Positions 25,950 to 34,854 of a DNA stretch of 64,000 nucleotides are shown piece after piece (position 1 is the first letter of the stretch; each line of letters starts with the position of its first letter). The notes beneath the pieces are model-generated. The model saw only the letters and a program-made list of their open reading frames with translations, was not told the origin of the DNA and did no database searches. The DNA lies in contig NZ_JAHUWJ010000015.1 in the NCBI RefSeq assembly GCF_019219075.1, forward strand, positions 1 to 64,000, in the 5' to 3' direction. The translations under genes were made by a program, and so were the position numbers. The DNA comes from Chitinophaga sp. sic0106. GTDB lineage: Bacteria; Bacteroidota; Bacteroidia; Chitinophagales; Chitinophagaceae.

Positions 25950-28900
25950 TTAATCACTGGTTTTGCGTCTCTCAAATAAAACCTCCGGCAGGATGATTTT
26001 TATCTCCTGCTCAGCACCTTCCTTGAGCCAGTAAATAATGAAGTTCACCTTCACCTGTTTGAGTGAGTAGTTTTTGCTATTCATCTCCTCAATTTTTTCA
26101 CGGAAGGGCCTGGAAAATTTTAAAATTGATTGTCCGCCGGCATCAAAACACTCTGCACCGCTGAATCTCAGGGTGTCGCCGCCGGACAGTTGACCGATAG
26201 CGGCTTGCTTATTAATGAAATAATCCAGCCAAACATCCTTATGCGTCAAATGCATGGCAATATCATTTGGCTGCTCGTAACTGGCCGTATCCAGCTTATG
26301 CTCCAGGTTTTCAGCGGTAACCCCATCGAATGCAATGCCATTGGAATGTATGACCAGCTGCTGTTTGGCTCTTGTCATGCCAACATATAACAGGCGTTTC
26401 CGCTCCTCTGTATCGGCTGGGAAACTATCCAGCATTAAAAACACATTATCAAATTCTTTGCCCTTGGACTTATGGATGGTGGATACAAAAACGACTGAGC
26501 CGTTTTCGCTGAAAAAATCTTCCAGCTTTGATTCACGAACAAAAACTTCTAAATCGGATTTATACTTTTTCCTGGAATTGGTGGCTTCAAAATCCTTGAT
26601 CAGGTTCAGGCAAAGGTCCAGGTTAGTGCTGGTACGGAACCTTTTCACCAAGGCCCGTTTGGCATCTTCCCAAACCTCTTCATTTATAACAAACACCCCT
26701 TCCGTACTATCCAGCAGGTCCAGGAAATAACGTGTTTCCAGGAGGTTATAGAGACTAAAACCATCATTGGTTTGAATTAGTTTTGCCTGCATCTTGTTTT
26801 TCAACAACAGGCCGGTAATACGCAGTGCTTCTGTATTGGTATTGGTCAGCACACAGGTAGTGCCTGTGAGGTCCCTGGTGAGCATGTCGTTCACCAGCGG
26901 GGTAATCAGATTTTTACTTTGATAATGGATCAACCGGATGGCTCCCAGCGTTTTTTTATACGGAATAATCGGGGTTACTTTCAGCCGGTTCCTGATCTGC
27001 ACTACAAATTGATTGGTGAAATGAACCAGGTTATTGCTGCTGCGGTAGTTCTCCGTTAACTCATATTTAGTAGCATTATTCTGCTGATAGAAAGCTTCCA
27101 GATATTTCGAGTTGGCCCCTCTGAACTCGTAGATATTCTGGTCATCATCCCCTACCGCAATCACTCTCATCTCCTCATTTTGCTCCATCAGGGCATTGAT
27201 CAGGTTATATTCATCTTCATCCATATCCTGCGCTTCATCTATCACCAGCACCGTTTTCGTAATCCGGCTTGCCTCTACTTCTTTGTTCTTAATACGTGCT
27301 ATGGTATCTTTCAATACCTGATCAGATTTTTGCAGATTGCCGATTTTTCCTAATAGATCAAAGCAAAAAGAGTGAAACGTTTTTATTTCAATATAATTTG
27401 CAGCATTGCCTATCAGCTGCAACAACCGTTTTTTGAATTCGGTGGCCGCAGCTCTTGAAAAGGTCACCATCAGCAGTTGCTCATGCTTTACGTCTTCCAT
27501 GAGGAGCAACGAAGCCAGTTTATGCACCAACACTTTGGTTTTGCCACTGCCAGGGCCGGCTGCTACCAGGATATGCTTTGATTCACTATCCTTGATAATT
27601 TTCAGCTGCACGGGTGATAATTCTCCGAAAAGCTGCCTGAATTTGGCAGGCGTAAGGTTTTGTTTGATTTCATTTTGCCGGGCTCCCTTGAAATATTTAT
27701 TGAGAAAAGCAGCGTAATTGAGCTGAAAGTAATCCTCCGCAAACTGCAGCGCTTCCTGGTAGTCGCTGATCATTTTTTTAGCATATTCCCCCACAATATG
27801 AATCTGCTGAATTTTATTCTCATAAAACTGGTTCAGCTTTTGGTAATCCTCCACTTTGTATCGTTTCTTGTTATCCTGCTCCAGCCGCTCAATCGTCAAT
27901 CGGTTATAGGAAACCAGGAAGCCTCCTTCGATTTTTATGGCTTCTAAGCGTGACAGGTAAAACAGGGCATCTTCAATATCATCAATACTTATTTTTTTCT
28001 GAAACAGGTGCGGACGTTTTTCATATTCCTCCTTCAGTTCATGTACCGAAAACTCCACCAGTACTTCCTCTCTGGAAACATCCTGACCGGCAGCCATGGC
28101 ATTGCTTTTCCCATAAAGCAGTTCCACAATAAACCTGGCCAGTTCGTGTCGTATTTCCAGCTTCTCCCTTAGCGTTTCCCTGGGATGCAGGCAAATTACC
28201 GCGAAGTGATTTTTTGAATGCTCCAGGTTCTTGCGCCTGATCCAGTTTTTGATCGCCCAGAAGTTGACCAGCGTTTTAATCTTTTTCACATCCACATCAG
28301 CACACCCTTTAGCTTCCGCACCTTCGTTCAGTTCCTTCATATGAAATGCCTGCTCCTGCTCTTCAAATACCCCCAGCAGGTAGTTTTCAATTTTACTGAA
28401 AACCTCCACCATCGCAAGCGAGCGGTTTTTATTTTCAGACCTTTTAATAAAGGCTGTCAGGTCTTTGGCATCTGCCAGTATCTTTTCTTCCCGGAGTAGG
28501 TTCACAATCTTTATCACTTCCTCCTTCCCCATTCCCAGATGGTCACTGATATAGTCAATTCTGGATTCAGCCGCATCATCATTTGTTTGCGACCTGCTCT
28601 TACTGGATATTAGCTTCTTAATAATCCTGATGGCCTTTTCCTTTTGTTGCTCCTCAAACCTGGACGAGGCATTGATTTTATCAATAGCTTCCTGTGCATT
28701 CCTGGCGAGAATACTATTGGCAAATACCCTTGGCATATTTTGCCCACGTTTCAAATATCCGGACTCCTCTAAAGCTGCAATGGCGGTGACCACCCGGGTT
28801 TCAATCTCCACCACGTTGTCATCCCAACCTGCCTTCCGGGCTATTTCCAGCGCTGAATTTGAAACAGTAGATCTAAACCTGGTAATCTCTTTTATGGCCT

Positions 28901-30776
28901 TCCATACCTGCTGGATTTCCTTGATCGACAGCTTGGTTTGGTTCAGTAAAATAAAATGTTTGCTGAGGTCTTCCTCATTAAATAATACAAAACAGTCGGC
29001 CTCCATTGCTTCATCCCTTCCGGCCCTGCCGGCCTCCTGGATATAATTCTCCAGGGAATCGGATATTTCATAGTGGATCACCATGGCAATATCCTTTTTA
29101 TCGACTCCCATCCCAAAGGCGGAAGTAGCCACCATGATCGGCACCTCCCCTGCGATAAAGGCATTTTGATTGGCTGTTTTCTCTTTTACATCCATCTTTC
29201 CGTGGTATGGCTTTGCATTAAAACCGTCCCCGGAGAGCCTTTCAGCCAGTGCATACGCTTTTTTCGTTCTTGAAACGTAGATGATTGTCGGACAATTTTT
29301 TTCTTCAATCAAATCCCGTACTGCCTGGTACTTTTCTTCTTCATTATCTTTTTCATAAACTTTGTAGTGAAGGTTTGTTCTGGATGCCTTGGTGGCAAAC
29401 AGCTCCAGGTCAAGCGATAATTTTTCCTTAAAATAATCCCTGATGTCTTCTATTACCTTTTGCTTTGCCGTGGCGGTAAAGCAGGACACCGGAATAGCTT
29501 CCGGCATATTTTTCTTCTCTTGTATAGCCTTGATAAAATCGCCGATGTAGAGGTAATCCACTCTAAAGTCCTGTCCCCAGGAGGAAAAGCAGTGTGCCTC
29601 ATCAATTACAAACCTGGTAATTTTTCTGCCCAGCAGCAAACGTTCGATGGTTCTGGAACGCAGGGCTTCCGGGGATAGGTAGAGAATGGAGGCGGAGCCA
29701 TCTTCCACCCTTTCGAAGGACTTGGCTCTTTCTATTGGATCAAGCAATCCGTTGATGGTTACCGCTTCTGTGATGCCGTTTTTCTCCAGGTTGTCTACCT
29801 GATCTTTCATCAGGGATTGTAGGGGGGAGATGACCACCGTCAAGCCTTTGGCGCTTTCGCCACTGATGAGTGCAGGCACCTGGAAGGTAATGGACTTACC
29901 GCCGCCGGTAGGAAATACTGCCAGTAGCGATTTATTATTAACAGCAGCTTTTACTGCCATTTCCTGTAAGGGTGCTGACCCATAAGTTCTGAAAGAAGTA
30001 AACCCAAAAAAGCGTTTCAAACCCTTGTATATATCCAGTGCAGCATGGCAGTAGTTGCAACCGCTGAGGCAGGGTTTATTTCTCAGCTGAAACATGATCC
30101 GTTCTACATCCGGATAATTTTTCAGCACCCAGGGGGGTATGATGGACTGTATTTTTTTATGTTGAATGAAAGCGTTTACGAGGGATAAACAATAGGCCAG
30201 TTCCACGGGTTGGTCTGCGATTAGTTTCCCCAGATCGGCCTCTTCACAAATCTCATCCTTGTACTTAGCACGAATCAGGCTTTCCACCGGCACTTGCGGA
30301 ACCGCATAACCAATAAAGTGAAAGAAAGCTGCAAACTTTTTCCTGGGGTGCAACAGCAGGTAATAAATTTGTTTAAGGGTCTCTTCTTCCTTATTGAAAG
30401 CTGCTACTTCATCATAAAATAAATCTTTTGCCTTGATGGAATCGTTCAAAGGGTTGTTGGTATCCTCTGTTTGGAGTTTATCATCTTTCAATAAAGCATG
30501 ATAAGGTTTAGTAGCAAATAGTAATGGGGAGAGAAATAAGGTATCGATGACATTGGCTTCGTGAATACCGGCATCCTGTAGTGCAGCACCGATATACCGG
30601 AGGTCGTGCTGGAAGATGTTATGGCCGCATACGAATACCGTTCCCTGTAGGAATTGAATGAAAGCCGCAACAGCAGTACCATGATAGGAGCTCCCGTCAT
30701 CCTTCACCGCTCCGATATCAAGAATTTTCCGGCTCTTCGGCTCAATTTCGGCATCAACAAATGCAATAGAATTCAT
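25950..30776 (-). CDS. DnaQ-like exonuclease / RecQ helicase / UvrD helicase fusion
   Basis: 1608 residues. Residues 1-150: DEDDh exonuclease, with D8 and E10 (FVDAEIE), HNIFQHD and PYHALLKDD. Residues 236-243: a Cys cluster (CLSGCNYC). Residues about 265-600: RecQ-like helicase, Walker A FPTGGGKS (288-295), DEAH (392-395), TATAKQK, FGMGVDKKDIAMVIHYE and QEAGRAGRD. Residues about 600-1000: helical linker with winged-helix-like parts. Residues about 1050-1500: UvrD/Rep helicase, AAGPGSGKT (1072-1080), VIDEAQD, GDDDQNIYEFRG, ENYRSS, IHKSKGKEFDNVF and LLYVGMTRAKQQL. All catalytic motifs look intact. Two translocases of opposite polarity families plus a nuclease suggest DNA end or fork processing, possibly in genome defence. 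Orphan gene, convergent with GT39. Confidence 0.9.
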   Translation of the reverse strand: MNSIAFVDAEIEPKSRKILDIGAVKDDGSSYHGTAVAAFIQFLQGTVFVCGHNIFQHDLRYIGAALQDAGIHEANVIDTLFLSPLLFATKPYHALLKDDKLQTEDTNNPLNDSIKAKDLFYDEVAAFNKEEETLKQIYYLLLHPRKKFAAFFHFIGYAVPQVPVESLIRAKYKDEICEEADLGKLIADQPVELAYCLSLVNAFIQHKKIQSIIPPWVLKNYPDVERIMFQLRNKPCLSGCNYCHAALDIYKGLKRFFGFTSFRTYGSAPLQEMAVKAAVNNKSLLAVFPTGGGKSITFQVPALISGESAKGLTVVISPLQSLMKDQVDNLEKNGITEAVTINGLLDPIERAKSFERVEDGSASILYLSPEALRSRTIERLLLGRKITRFVIDEAHCFSSWGQDFRVDYLYIGDFIKAIQEKKNMPEAIPVSCFTATAKQKVIEDIRDYFKEKLSLDLELFATKASRTNLHYKVYEKDNEEEKYQAVRDLIEEKNCPTIIYVSRTKKAYALAERLSGDGFNAKPYHGKMDVKEKTANQNAFIAGEVPIMVATSAFGMGVDKKDIAMVIHYEISDSLENYIQEAGRAGRDEAMEADCFVLFNEEDLSKHFILLNQTKLSIKEIQQVWKAIKEITRFRSTVSNSALEIARKAGWDDNVVEIETRVVTAIAALEESGYLKRGQNMPRVFANSILARNAQEAIDKINASSRFEEQQKEKAIRIIKKLISSKSRSQTNDDAAESRIDYISDHLGMGKEEVIKIVNLLREEKILADAKDLTAFIKRSENKNRSLAMVEVFSKIENYLLGVFEEQEQAFHMKELNEGAEAKGCADVDVKKIKTLVNFWAIKNWIRRKNLEHSKNHFAVICLHPRETLREKLEIRHELARFIVELLYGKSNAMAAGQDVSREEVLVEFSVHELKEEYEKRPHLFQKKISIDDIEDALFYLSRLEAIKIEGGFLVSYNRLTIERLEQDNKKRYKVEDYQKLNQFYENKIQQIHIVGEYAKKMISDYQEALQFAEDYFQLNYAAFLNKYFKGARQNEIKQNLTPAKFRQLFGELSPVQLKIIKDSESKHILVAAGPGSGKTKVLVHKLASLLLMEDVKHEQLLMVTFSRAAATEFKKRLLQLIGNAANYIEIKTFHSFCFDLLGKIGNLQKSDQVLKDTIARIKNKEVEASRITKTVLVIDEAQDMDEDEYNLINALMEQNEEMRVIAVGDDDQNIYEFRGANSKYLEAFYQQNNATKYELTENYRSSNNLVHFTNQFVVQIRNRLKVTPIIPYKKTLGAIRLIHYQSKNLITPLVNDMLTRDLTGTTCVLTNTNTEALRITGLLLKNKMQAKLIQTNDGFSLYNLLETRYFLDLLDSTEGVFVINEEVWEDAKRALVKRFRTSTNLDLCLNLIKDFEATNSRKKYKSDLEVFVRESKLEDFFSENGSVVFVSTIHKSKGKEFDNVFLMLDSFPADTEERKRLLYVGMTRAKQQLVIHSNGIAFDGVTAENLEHKLDTASYEQPNDIAMHLTHKDVWLDYFINKQAAIGQLSGGDTLRFSGAECFDAGGQSILKFSRPFREKIEEMNSKNYSLKQVKVNFIIYWLKEGAEQEIKIILPEVLFERRKTSD

Positions 30777-30870
30777 TCGTATAATTACTTGTGACCCAGA
30801 TTACTAATATACACAATATCTTACAAGTCCGGAAAAATACACGACGCATGATAATTTGGTAAAAAACGAA

Positions 30871-30899
30871 GGGCCGACGTGCAAATGCACATCAGCCCC
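30871..30899 (-). terminator. Terminator of the retropepsin-like gene
   Basis: Imperfect hairpin GGGCCGACGTGCA / TGCACATCAGCCC. On the minus strand it is followed by TTCGTTTTTT, 26 nt after the stop of the gene ending at 30925. Confidence 0.6.
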
Positions 30900-30924
30900 A
30901 TTTTTTTGGGAGATGTCAAAACCT

Positions 30925-31863
30925 TTATTTCTTTATTTTCTGCATTTCCTTCTCATAATCTCTGATATGAGAATATGGTTCGTTAATGCGACTGTTAGGT
31001 TTTAAATAGATCAAATGCGCCTGGTTATCCAGGATCACATTAAAATGATTCAGGAGTACATTCCCAAATAAAGTGGTGGTTTTGCGGGGCGCCTGTTTGG
31101 TGGGATCGGCAGCATTGGTGAGAATATCTTTGAACACCACCCCTGCTATAGTAGCATCCAGCTGAATAATTTTACGGCCATTCAGGATCGTCAATTCTTT
31201 AAGGTTATTCCAGGTATCCCCTTGTCCGGTGAAGTCCTCGCCCAGCAGCATCGTTCCATCGCGGCCGGTATCAAAAAGAAACCATGAAGTATACGTTTTA
31301 CCATCCTGGATAATAGTGACTTCGAATTTAGGCCGGTCCTGCTCAAAGACCACTGGTTGCTTTTGATAGGAGGCTGCGTAATCCGGCAGGGCATCGCGAA
31401 TAAGCAGTATTTGCTTATCGTAGTCAATTTCAACAATCTTATTTCGGAAGAGGTAGTTGCCGATAATTAAATCTTCCCCAGGCTTCATATTGCCGCTTTC
31501 CACCAATGGCAGGTGACTGAATGTAAGGTTGCCAAAAGTCAGCTGGTTATTGGTACTTTTCCTTACCTCATTGATACCTTGCGTATTGCTAAGCATCGCC
31601 TTATCTTCAAAATTCAGGTTTAACCTTTCCGATGAAGCCTTGTTGACTGCGGAGCCACCTGCTCCCAGATCGAATTGCATGCTTACCTGCATTGCTCCGT
31701 TTAAGGTTCCCTGGATATAAATCCTTGACCCTTTCAGGGTAAAAGGAACGGTATCTGTCTGCTGCCTGGATGCTGGCGCTTGTGCTATGGATTGCGCCTG
31801 CATGAACACTAAAAACAATAAGCTAAAGAGCAGACTCAATTTATTGGGTGTGAAAATGGGCAT
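30925..31863 (-). CDS. Exported retropepsin-like aspartic protease family protein
   Basis: 312 residues with a signal peptide (SLLFSLLFLVFMQAQSIAQ). Two aspartic-protease halves can be seen: FDLGAGGSAVN (D65) and FLFDTGRDGTML (about residue 198). Each is followed by the strand pattern of retropepsin-like domains, and a C-terminal LLNHFNVILDNQAHLIYLKP matches the end of the second lobe. The first half has Leu where the family expects Thr or Ser (DLG instead of DTG), so activity may be altered. It probably acts in the periplasm. Preceded by a promoter-like pair of boxes and followed by a hairpin, so transcribed alone. Confidence 0.75.
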   Translation of the reverse strand: MPIFTPNKLSLLFSLLFLVFMQAQSIAQAPASRQQTDTVPFTLKGSRIYIQGTLNGAMQVSMQFDLGAGGSAVNKASSERLNLNFEDKAMLSNTQGINEVRKSTNNQLTFGNLTFSHLPLVESGNMKPGEDLIIGNYLFRNKIVEIDYDKQILLIRDALPDYAASYQKQPVVFEQDRPKFEVTIIQDGKTYTSWFLFDTGRDGTMLLGEDFTGQGDTWNNLKELTILNGRKIIQLDATIAGVVFKDILTNAADPTKQAPRKTTTLFGNVLLNHFNVILDNQAHLIYLKPNSRINEPYSHIRDYEKEMQKIKK

Positions 31864-31902
31864 ATGTAACTGGGTTTATGACGGATAAATCGTAAATGAA
31901 CA

Positions 31903-31933
31903 CAAGTATAACCGTTGATAAAAGATCCGCCAA
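31903..31933 (-). promoter_or_regulatory. Promoter for the retropepsin-like gene
   Basis: On the minus strand TTG (31933-31931), a 20-nt spacer, TATACTTG (31910-31903), one mismatch from TAnnTTTG, 40 nt before ATG 31863. Confidence 0.5.
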
Positions 31934-32087
31934 AGAGTTCGTAACATATTCGTCACATTTATATAACTAATTGATAATTAACATATTAAAAACAGCAATT
32001 TCAAACCGAATCATACATTACAAATATCGCCCATATCGTCTATCTATCAACAGCACAATGCGTTACTATCTTTTGCAATTAGTTTTA

Positions 32088-32095
32088 TACCTTTG
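32088..32095 (+). promoter_or_regulatory. -7 box for purK-purE
   Basis: TACCTTTG matches TAnnTTTG exactly, 17 nt before ATG 32113. The nearest TTG (32073-32075) is too close to be a standard -33 box. Confidence 0.5.
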
Positions 32096-32112
32096 CAAGC
32101 CAATTGAAGATT

Positions 32113-33231
32113 ATGCTTGAAAGTTTGAAAATAGGAATATTAGGCGGCGGTCAGCTGGGGGCAATGCTGATCAGGCATGCGATCGACCTCGGTGTCAACG
32201 TAAAAGTGATTGACAAAGACCCGCAAGCGCCCTGCGCCCGCTATACTTCCAATTTTATTTGTGCCGACCCAACCTCCTACGAAGCGGTACTGGAATTCGG
32301 TAAAGGCCTGGATATTATTACCATAGAAAGAGAGGCAGTGAACATCGCAGCCTTGCGTGAACTTGCCAAACAAGGTGTAAAGGTTTTCCCTTCACCTGAC
32401 ACGATTGAAACCATTCAGGACAAGTATACACAGAAGCAATTTCTCCAGTCACATCATATACCGGTAGTACCCGGCATTGCTATCCAGGGCAAAGAAGAAC
32501 TCTTCGGCTACGAAAATAAACTGCCAGGCTGTTTGAAAAAACGCCGTGATGGTTACGATGGCTATGGTGTAATGGTACTGAAAACTAAGGAAGACATTAA
32601 CGCCGCTTTTGATGCACCATGCGTACTGGAAGAGCTGGTGGATATCAAACATGAAATTGCGGTAATTGTAGCCAGAAACGAACAAGGTGAGGTTACCTGC
32701 TACGATGCAGTGATGATGGCGTTTTCAGAAGATAAATTCATCCTGGATTCTCAGATCGCCCCTGCTCAGCTGGATGCATCCCTACTGAAAGAAGCTACTG
32801 CCCTCGCAGAAAAAATTGCGGACGCCTTTAAGCTGGTGGGTATCATCGCCGTGGAAATGTTTGTCACCAAAGACAATAAATTAGTGGTGAATGAACTGGC
32901 GCCAAGGCCGCACAACAGTGGTCACCACACTATTGAAGCCAGCATCACCTCTCAATACGAGCAGTTGCTCCGCGCTATCATCGGCCTGCCTTTGGGTGCT
33001 ACGGACCTGCGTTTCCCTTCCCTGATGATGAACATTCTGGATAGCACTTATCTGAATGCCAACAAAAAGGAAGTATTGACGCAACTGTTAGCCATTAAGG
33101 GCGCACACCTGCACTGGTACGGTAAAATCGACCACCGCCCGGGCAGAAAAATCGGTCATATCACCATTGGCGGCGATACCATGGAAAGCATTACCGCCAA
33201 GGCAGACACTATTCGCAAAGTTTTAAATTAA
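32113..33231 (+). CDS. purK: 5-(carboxyamino)imidazole ribonucleotide synthase
   Basis: 372 residues from ATG 32113 (the frame also has a TTG three codons earlier). An ATP-grasp enzyme that carboxylates aminoimidazole ribonucleotide with bicarbonate and ATP in purine synthesis. Family marks: IGILGGGQLGAMLI, ITIEREAVNI, LKKRRDGYDGYGV, VLEELVDIKHEIAVIVARN, and NELAPRPHNSGHHTIEA for the metal and nucleotide site. It is followed 5 bp later by purE, the next enzyme in the pathway, so the two form an operon. Length and motifs are complete. Confidence 0.97.
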   Translation: MLESLKIGILGGGQLGAMLIRHAIDLGVNVKVIDKDPQAPCARYTSNFICADPTSYEAVLEFGKGLDIITIEREAVNIAALRELAKQGVKVFPSPDTIETIQDKYTQKQFLQSHHIPVVPGIAIQGKEELFGYENKLPGCLKKRRDGYDGYGVMVLKTKEDINAAFDAPCVLEELVDIKHEIAVIVARNEQGEVTCYDAVMMAFSEDKFILDSQIAPAQLDASLLKEATALAEKIADAFKLVGIIAVEMFVTKDNKLVVNELAPRPHNSGHHTIEASITSQYEQLLRAIIGLPLGATDLRFPSLMMNILDSTYLNANKKEVLTQLLAIKGAHLHWYGKIDHRPGRKIGHITIGGDTMESITAKADTIRKVLN

Positions 33232-33236
33232 TATAT

Positions 33237-33731
33237 ATGGCACAGGTAGAAGTAGGCATTATCATGGGCAGCAGTTCCGATGCACCTATTATGCGTCAGG
33301 CAATTGAAGTCCTGAAAAAATTCGACATACCCTACGAATTTACTGTTGTATCCGCACACCGCACACCACAGAAAATGTTTGAATATGCGACCGCTGCTGA
33401 AGAGCGCGGCCTGAAAATCATCATCGCCGGAGCTGGCGGTGCAGCACACCTTCCAGGTATGGTTGCCGCCATTACTACCTTACCTGTAATCGGTGTACCT
33501 ATCAAATCCTCCAACTCCCTGGATGGCTGGGATTCCCTGTTATCCATCGTACAAATGCCAGGCGGCGTTCCTGTGGCTACTGTAGGTGTTAACGGCGCTC
33601 AAAATGCCGGCTTACTGGCCGTACAGATACTGGGCACCAGCAACCCTGAACTCCGTAAAAAAATGGCTGCATTCAAACAGGAGAATTTCGAAAAAGTCAA
33701 CAAGCAAAATGAAACATTAGACCAGTTCTAA
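33237..33731 (+). CDS. purE: 5-(carboxyamino)imidazole ribonucleotide mutase, class I
   Basis: 164 residues. Converts N5-carboxyaminoimidazole ribonucleotide into 4-carboxyaminoimidazole ribonucleotide directly after PurK. Signatures: IIMGSSSDAPIM, VVSAHRTPQKM, IAGAGGAAHLPGMVAA, GVPIKSSNSLDGWDSLLSIVQMPGGVPVATV. All substrate-binding motifs of class I PurE are intact. Cytoplasmic, normally an octamer. Second gene of the purKE operon, followed at once by a strong terminator. Confidence 0.98.
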   Translation: MAQVEVGIIMGSSSDAPIMRQAIEVLKKFDIPYEFTVVSAHRTPQKMFEYATAAEERGLKIIIAGAGGAAHLPGMVAAITTLPVIGVPIKSSNSLDGWDSLLSIVQMPGGVPVATVGVNGAQNAGLLAVQILGTSNPELRKKMAAFKQENFEKVNKQNETLDQF

Positions 33732-33757
33732 TCGGCTCACTGCACTTAAATATAGAA

Positions 33758-33783
33758 AACCTGCGCGTGGCGCAGGTTTTTTT
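33758..33783 (+). terminator. Terminator of purK-purE
   Basis: Stem AACCTGCGC / GCGCAGGTT with a 3-nt loop, followed by a run of T. Confidence 0.9.
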
Positions 33784-33811
33784 ATGCCTGGCTGGTAATC
33801 TTGCGATGGAC

Positions 33812-33991
33812 ATCAGGCGGAGTAGGGCTGTATTATAGCGGGTTAAATGCGTATCAGGCGTAGTATAGCTCTGCTATAGCGGGCTTACTGCGTATCAGGT
33901 ATAATATAGTTCTGTGATAGCGGGTTTACTGCGTATCAGGTAAATATAGCTCTGTGATAGCTGGTTTACCGCGTATCACTCGTAGTTTGCC
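33812..33991. repeat. 41-bp tandem repeat array, four full units and a partial one
   Basis: Units begin ATCAGG or ATCA at 33812, 33853, 33894, 33935 and 33975, with lengths 41, 41, 41 and 40 and then a truncated unit. Each has a core like TATAGCTCTGNNATAGCGGG and ends GTTTACTGCGT. The second unit holds a small perfect hairpin TATAGC-TCT-GCTATA. Units differ at several positions, so the array is old rather than freshly expanded. It fills the gap between the purE terminator and the stop codon of the DHFR-like gene. Confidence 0.85.
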
Positions 33992-33997
33992 TGCGCC

Positions 33998-34585
33998 CTA
34001 CGGCCGGTAAATATGCGCTACAATGCCTCCCGGAAACGACTTCACCTCCGCCAGCTTCAGGTCCGTTGGCTGTGCCACTTCCTGGAAAATAGGCAGGCCT
34101 TTACCTAATACCACCGGATGGGTAATCAAATGATACTCATCAATCAGGCCCTTGGCTATCAGGTGGCTCATGAATCCTGCCCCGCCTGCAGCCATGATCG
34201 GCTTGCCCGGTTGGGATTTCAGCTTGTTTATTTCTTCGGTCAGGTCGCCGCTATGAATGCTTGCCTGCGCCCAGGTAGCCGCAGCAGGGTTACTTTCCGC
34301 CGCTTTTATCAGCTCGGATGGCATGGTGAACCCGTTCATTGTAAAGACCCCTTTGGGCAACTCATTCATGGGGCCGGTAAAAGGACCGGTAGCACCAGGC
34401 CAATATTTGGACATCGACTCAAATGATTTCCTGCCCATAATGATCAGTCCCGCATCCTTATACTGCTCCAGTGCCCAGGCACGGGATGTTTCATCGGAAG
34501 AGCGGAAGATCCAATCGGCCTCTCCATTAGGACCGCTTACAAACCCATCAATCGAGAGCGACATTTTCATCATTAACTTGCGCAT
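33998..34585 (-). CDS. Dihydrofolate reductase family protein (RibD C-terminal-like)
   Basis: 195 residues from ATG 34585 (MRKLMMKMSLSIDGFVSG). The frame opens 36 codons upstream, but those residues are unlike the family and the chosen start gives the standard first strand. The fold is that of DHFR and the RibD reductase domain: SLSIDGFVSGPNGEADW, LIIMGRKSFESMSKYWPG, MAAGGAGFMSHLIAKGLIDEYHLITHPVVLGKGLPIF. These YyaP/YwjB-like proteins probably bind NADPH, but their substrates are unknown. Its stop lies at the end of the 41-bp repeat array. Confidence 0.85.
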   Translation of the reverse strand: MRKLMMKMSLSIDGFVSGPNGEADWIFRSSDETSRAWALEQYKDAGLIIMGRKSFESMSKYWPGATGPFTGPMNELPKGVFTMNGFTMPSELIKAAESNPAAATWAQASIHSGDLTEEINKLKSQPGKPIMAAGGAGFMSHLIAKGLIDEYHLITHPVVLGKGLPIFQEVAQPTDLKLAEVKSFPGGIVAHIYRP

Positions 34586-34854
34586 AATTATAGCTTTTAT
34601 AGGTTCAAAAGTACAGCGCCATTTTGGGAATACCGGAGGGGTAAACTGACAATCCAAGGGGGTAATTGCGACTATGTGTCCATATCCAATCATATGTTAA
34701 TACGGTAACTCATTTTCCATTTACCACTTTATTAACATATAATAGATTACTTTTAAAATAATTAAACCCACTCTAAAACAGATAGCGCTTTATATTTTCA
34801 TCTATTCTAACAGCATATTTGAGATTTATTCCTCGCTTCTACTAAATTTCAAAT

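Noticed and set aside
33812..33991. Possible CRISPR array
   Set aside because: The repeats are directly tandem with no unique spacers and vary among units; no cas gene is nearby.
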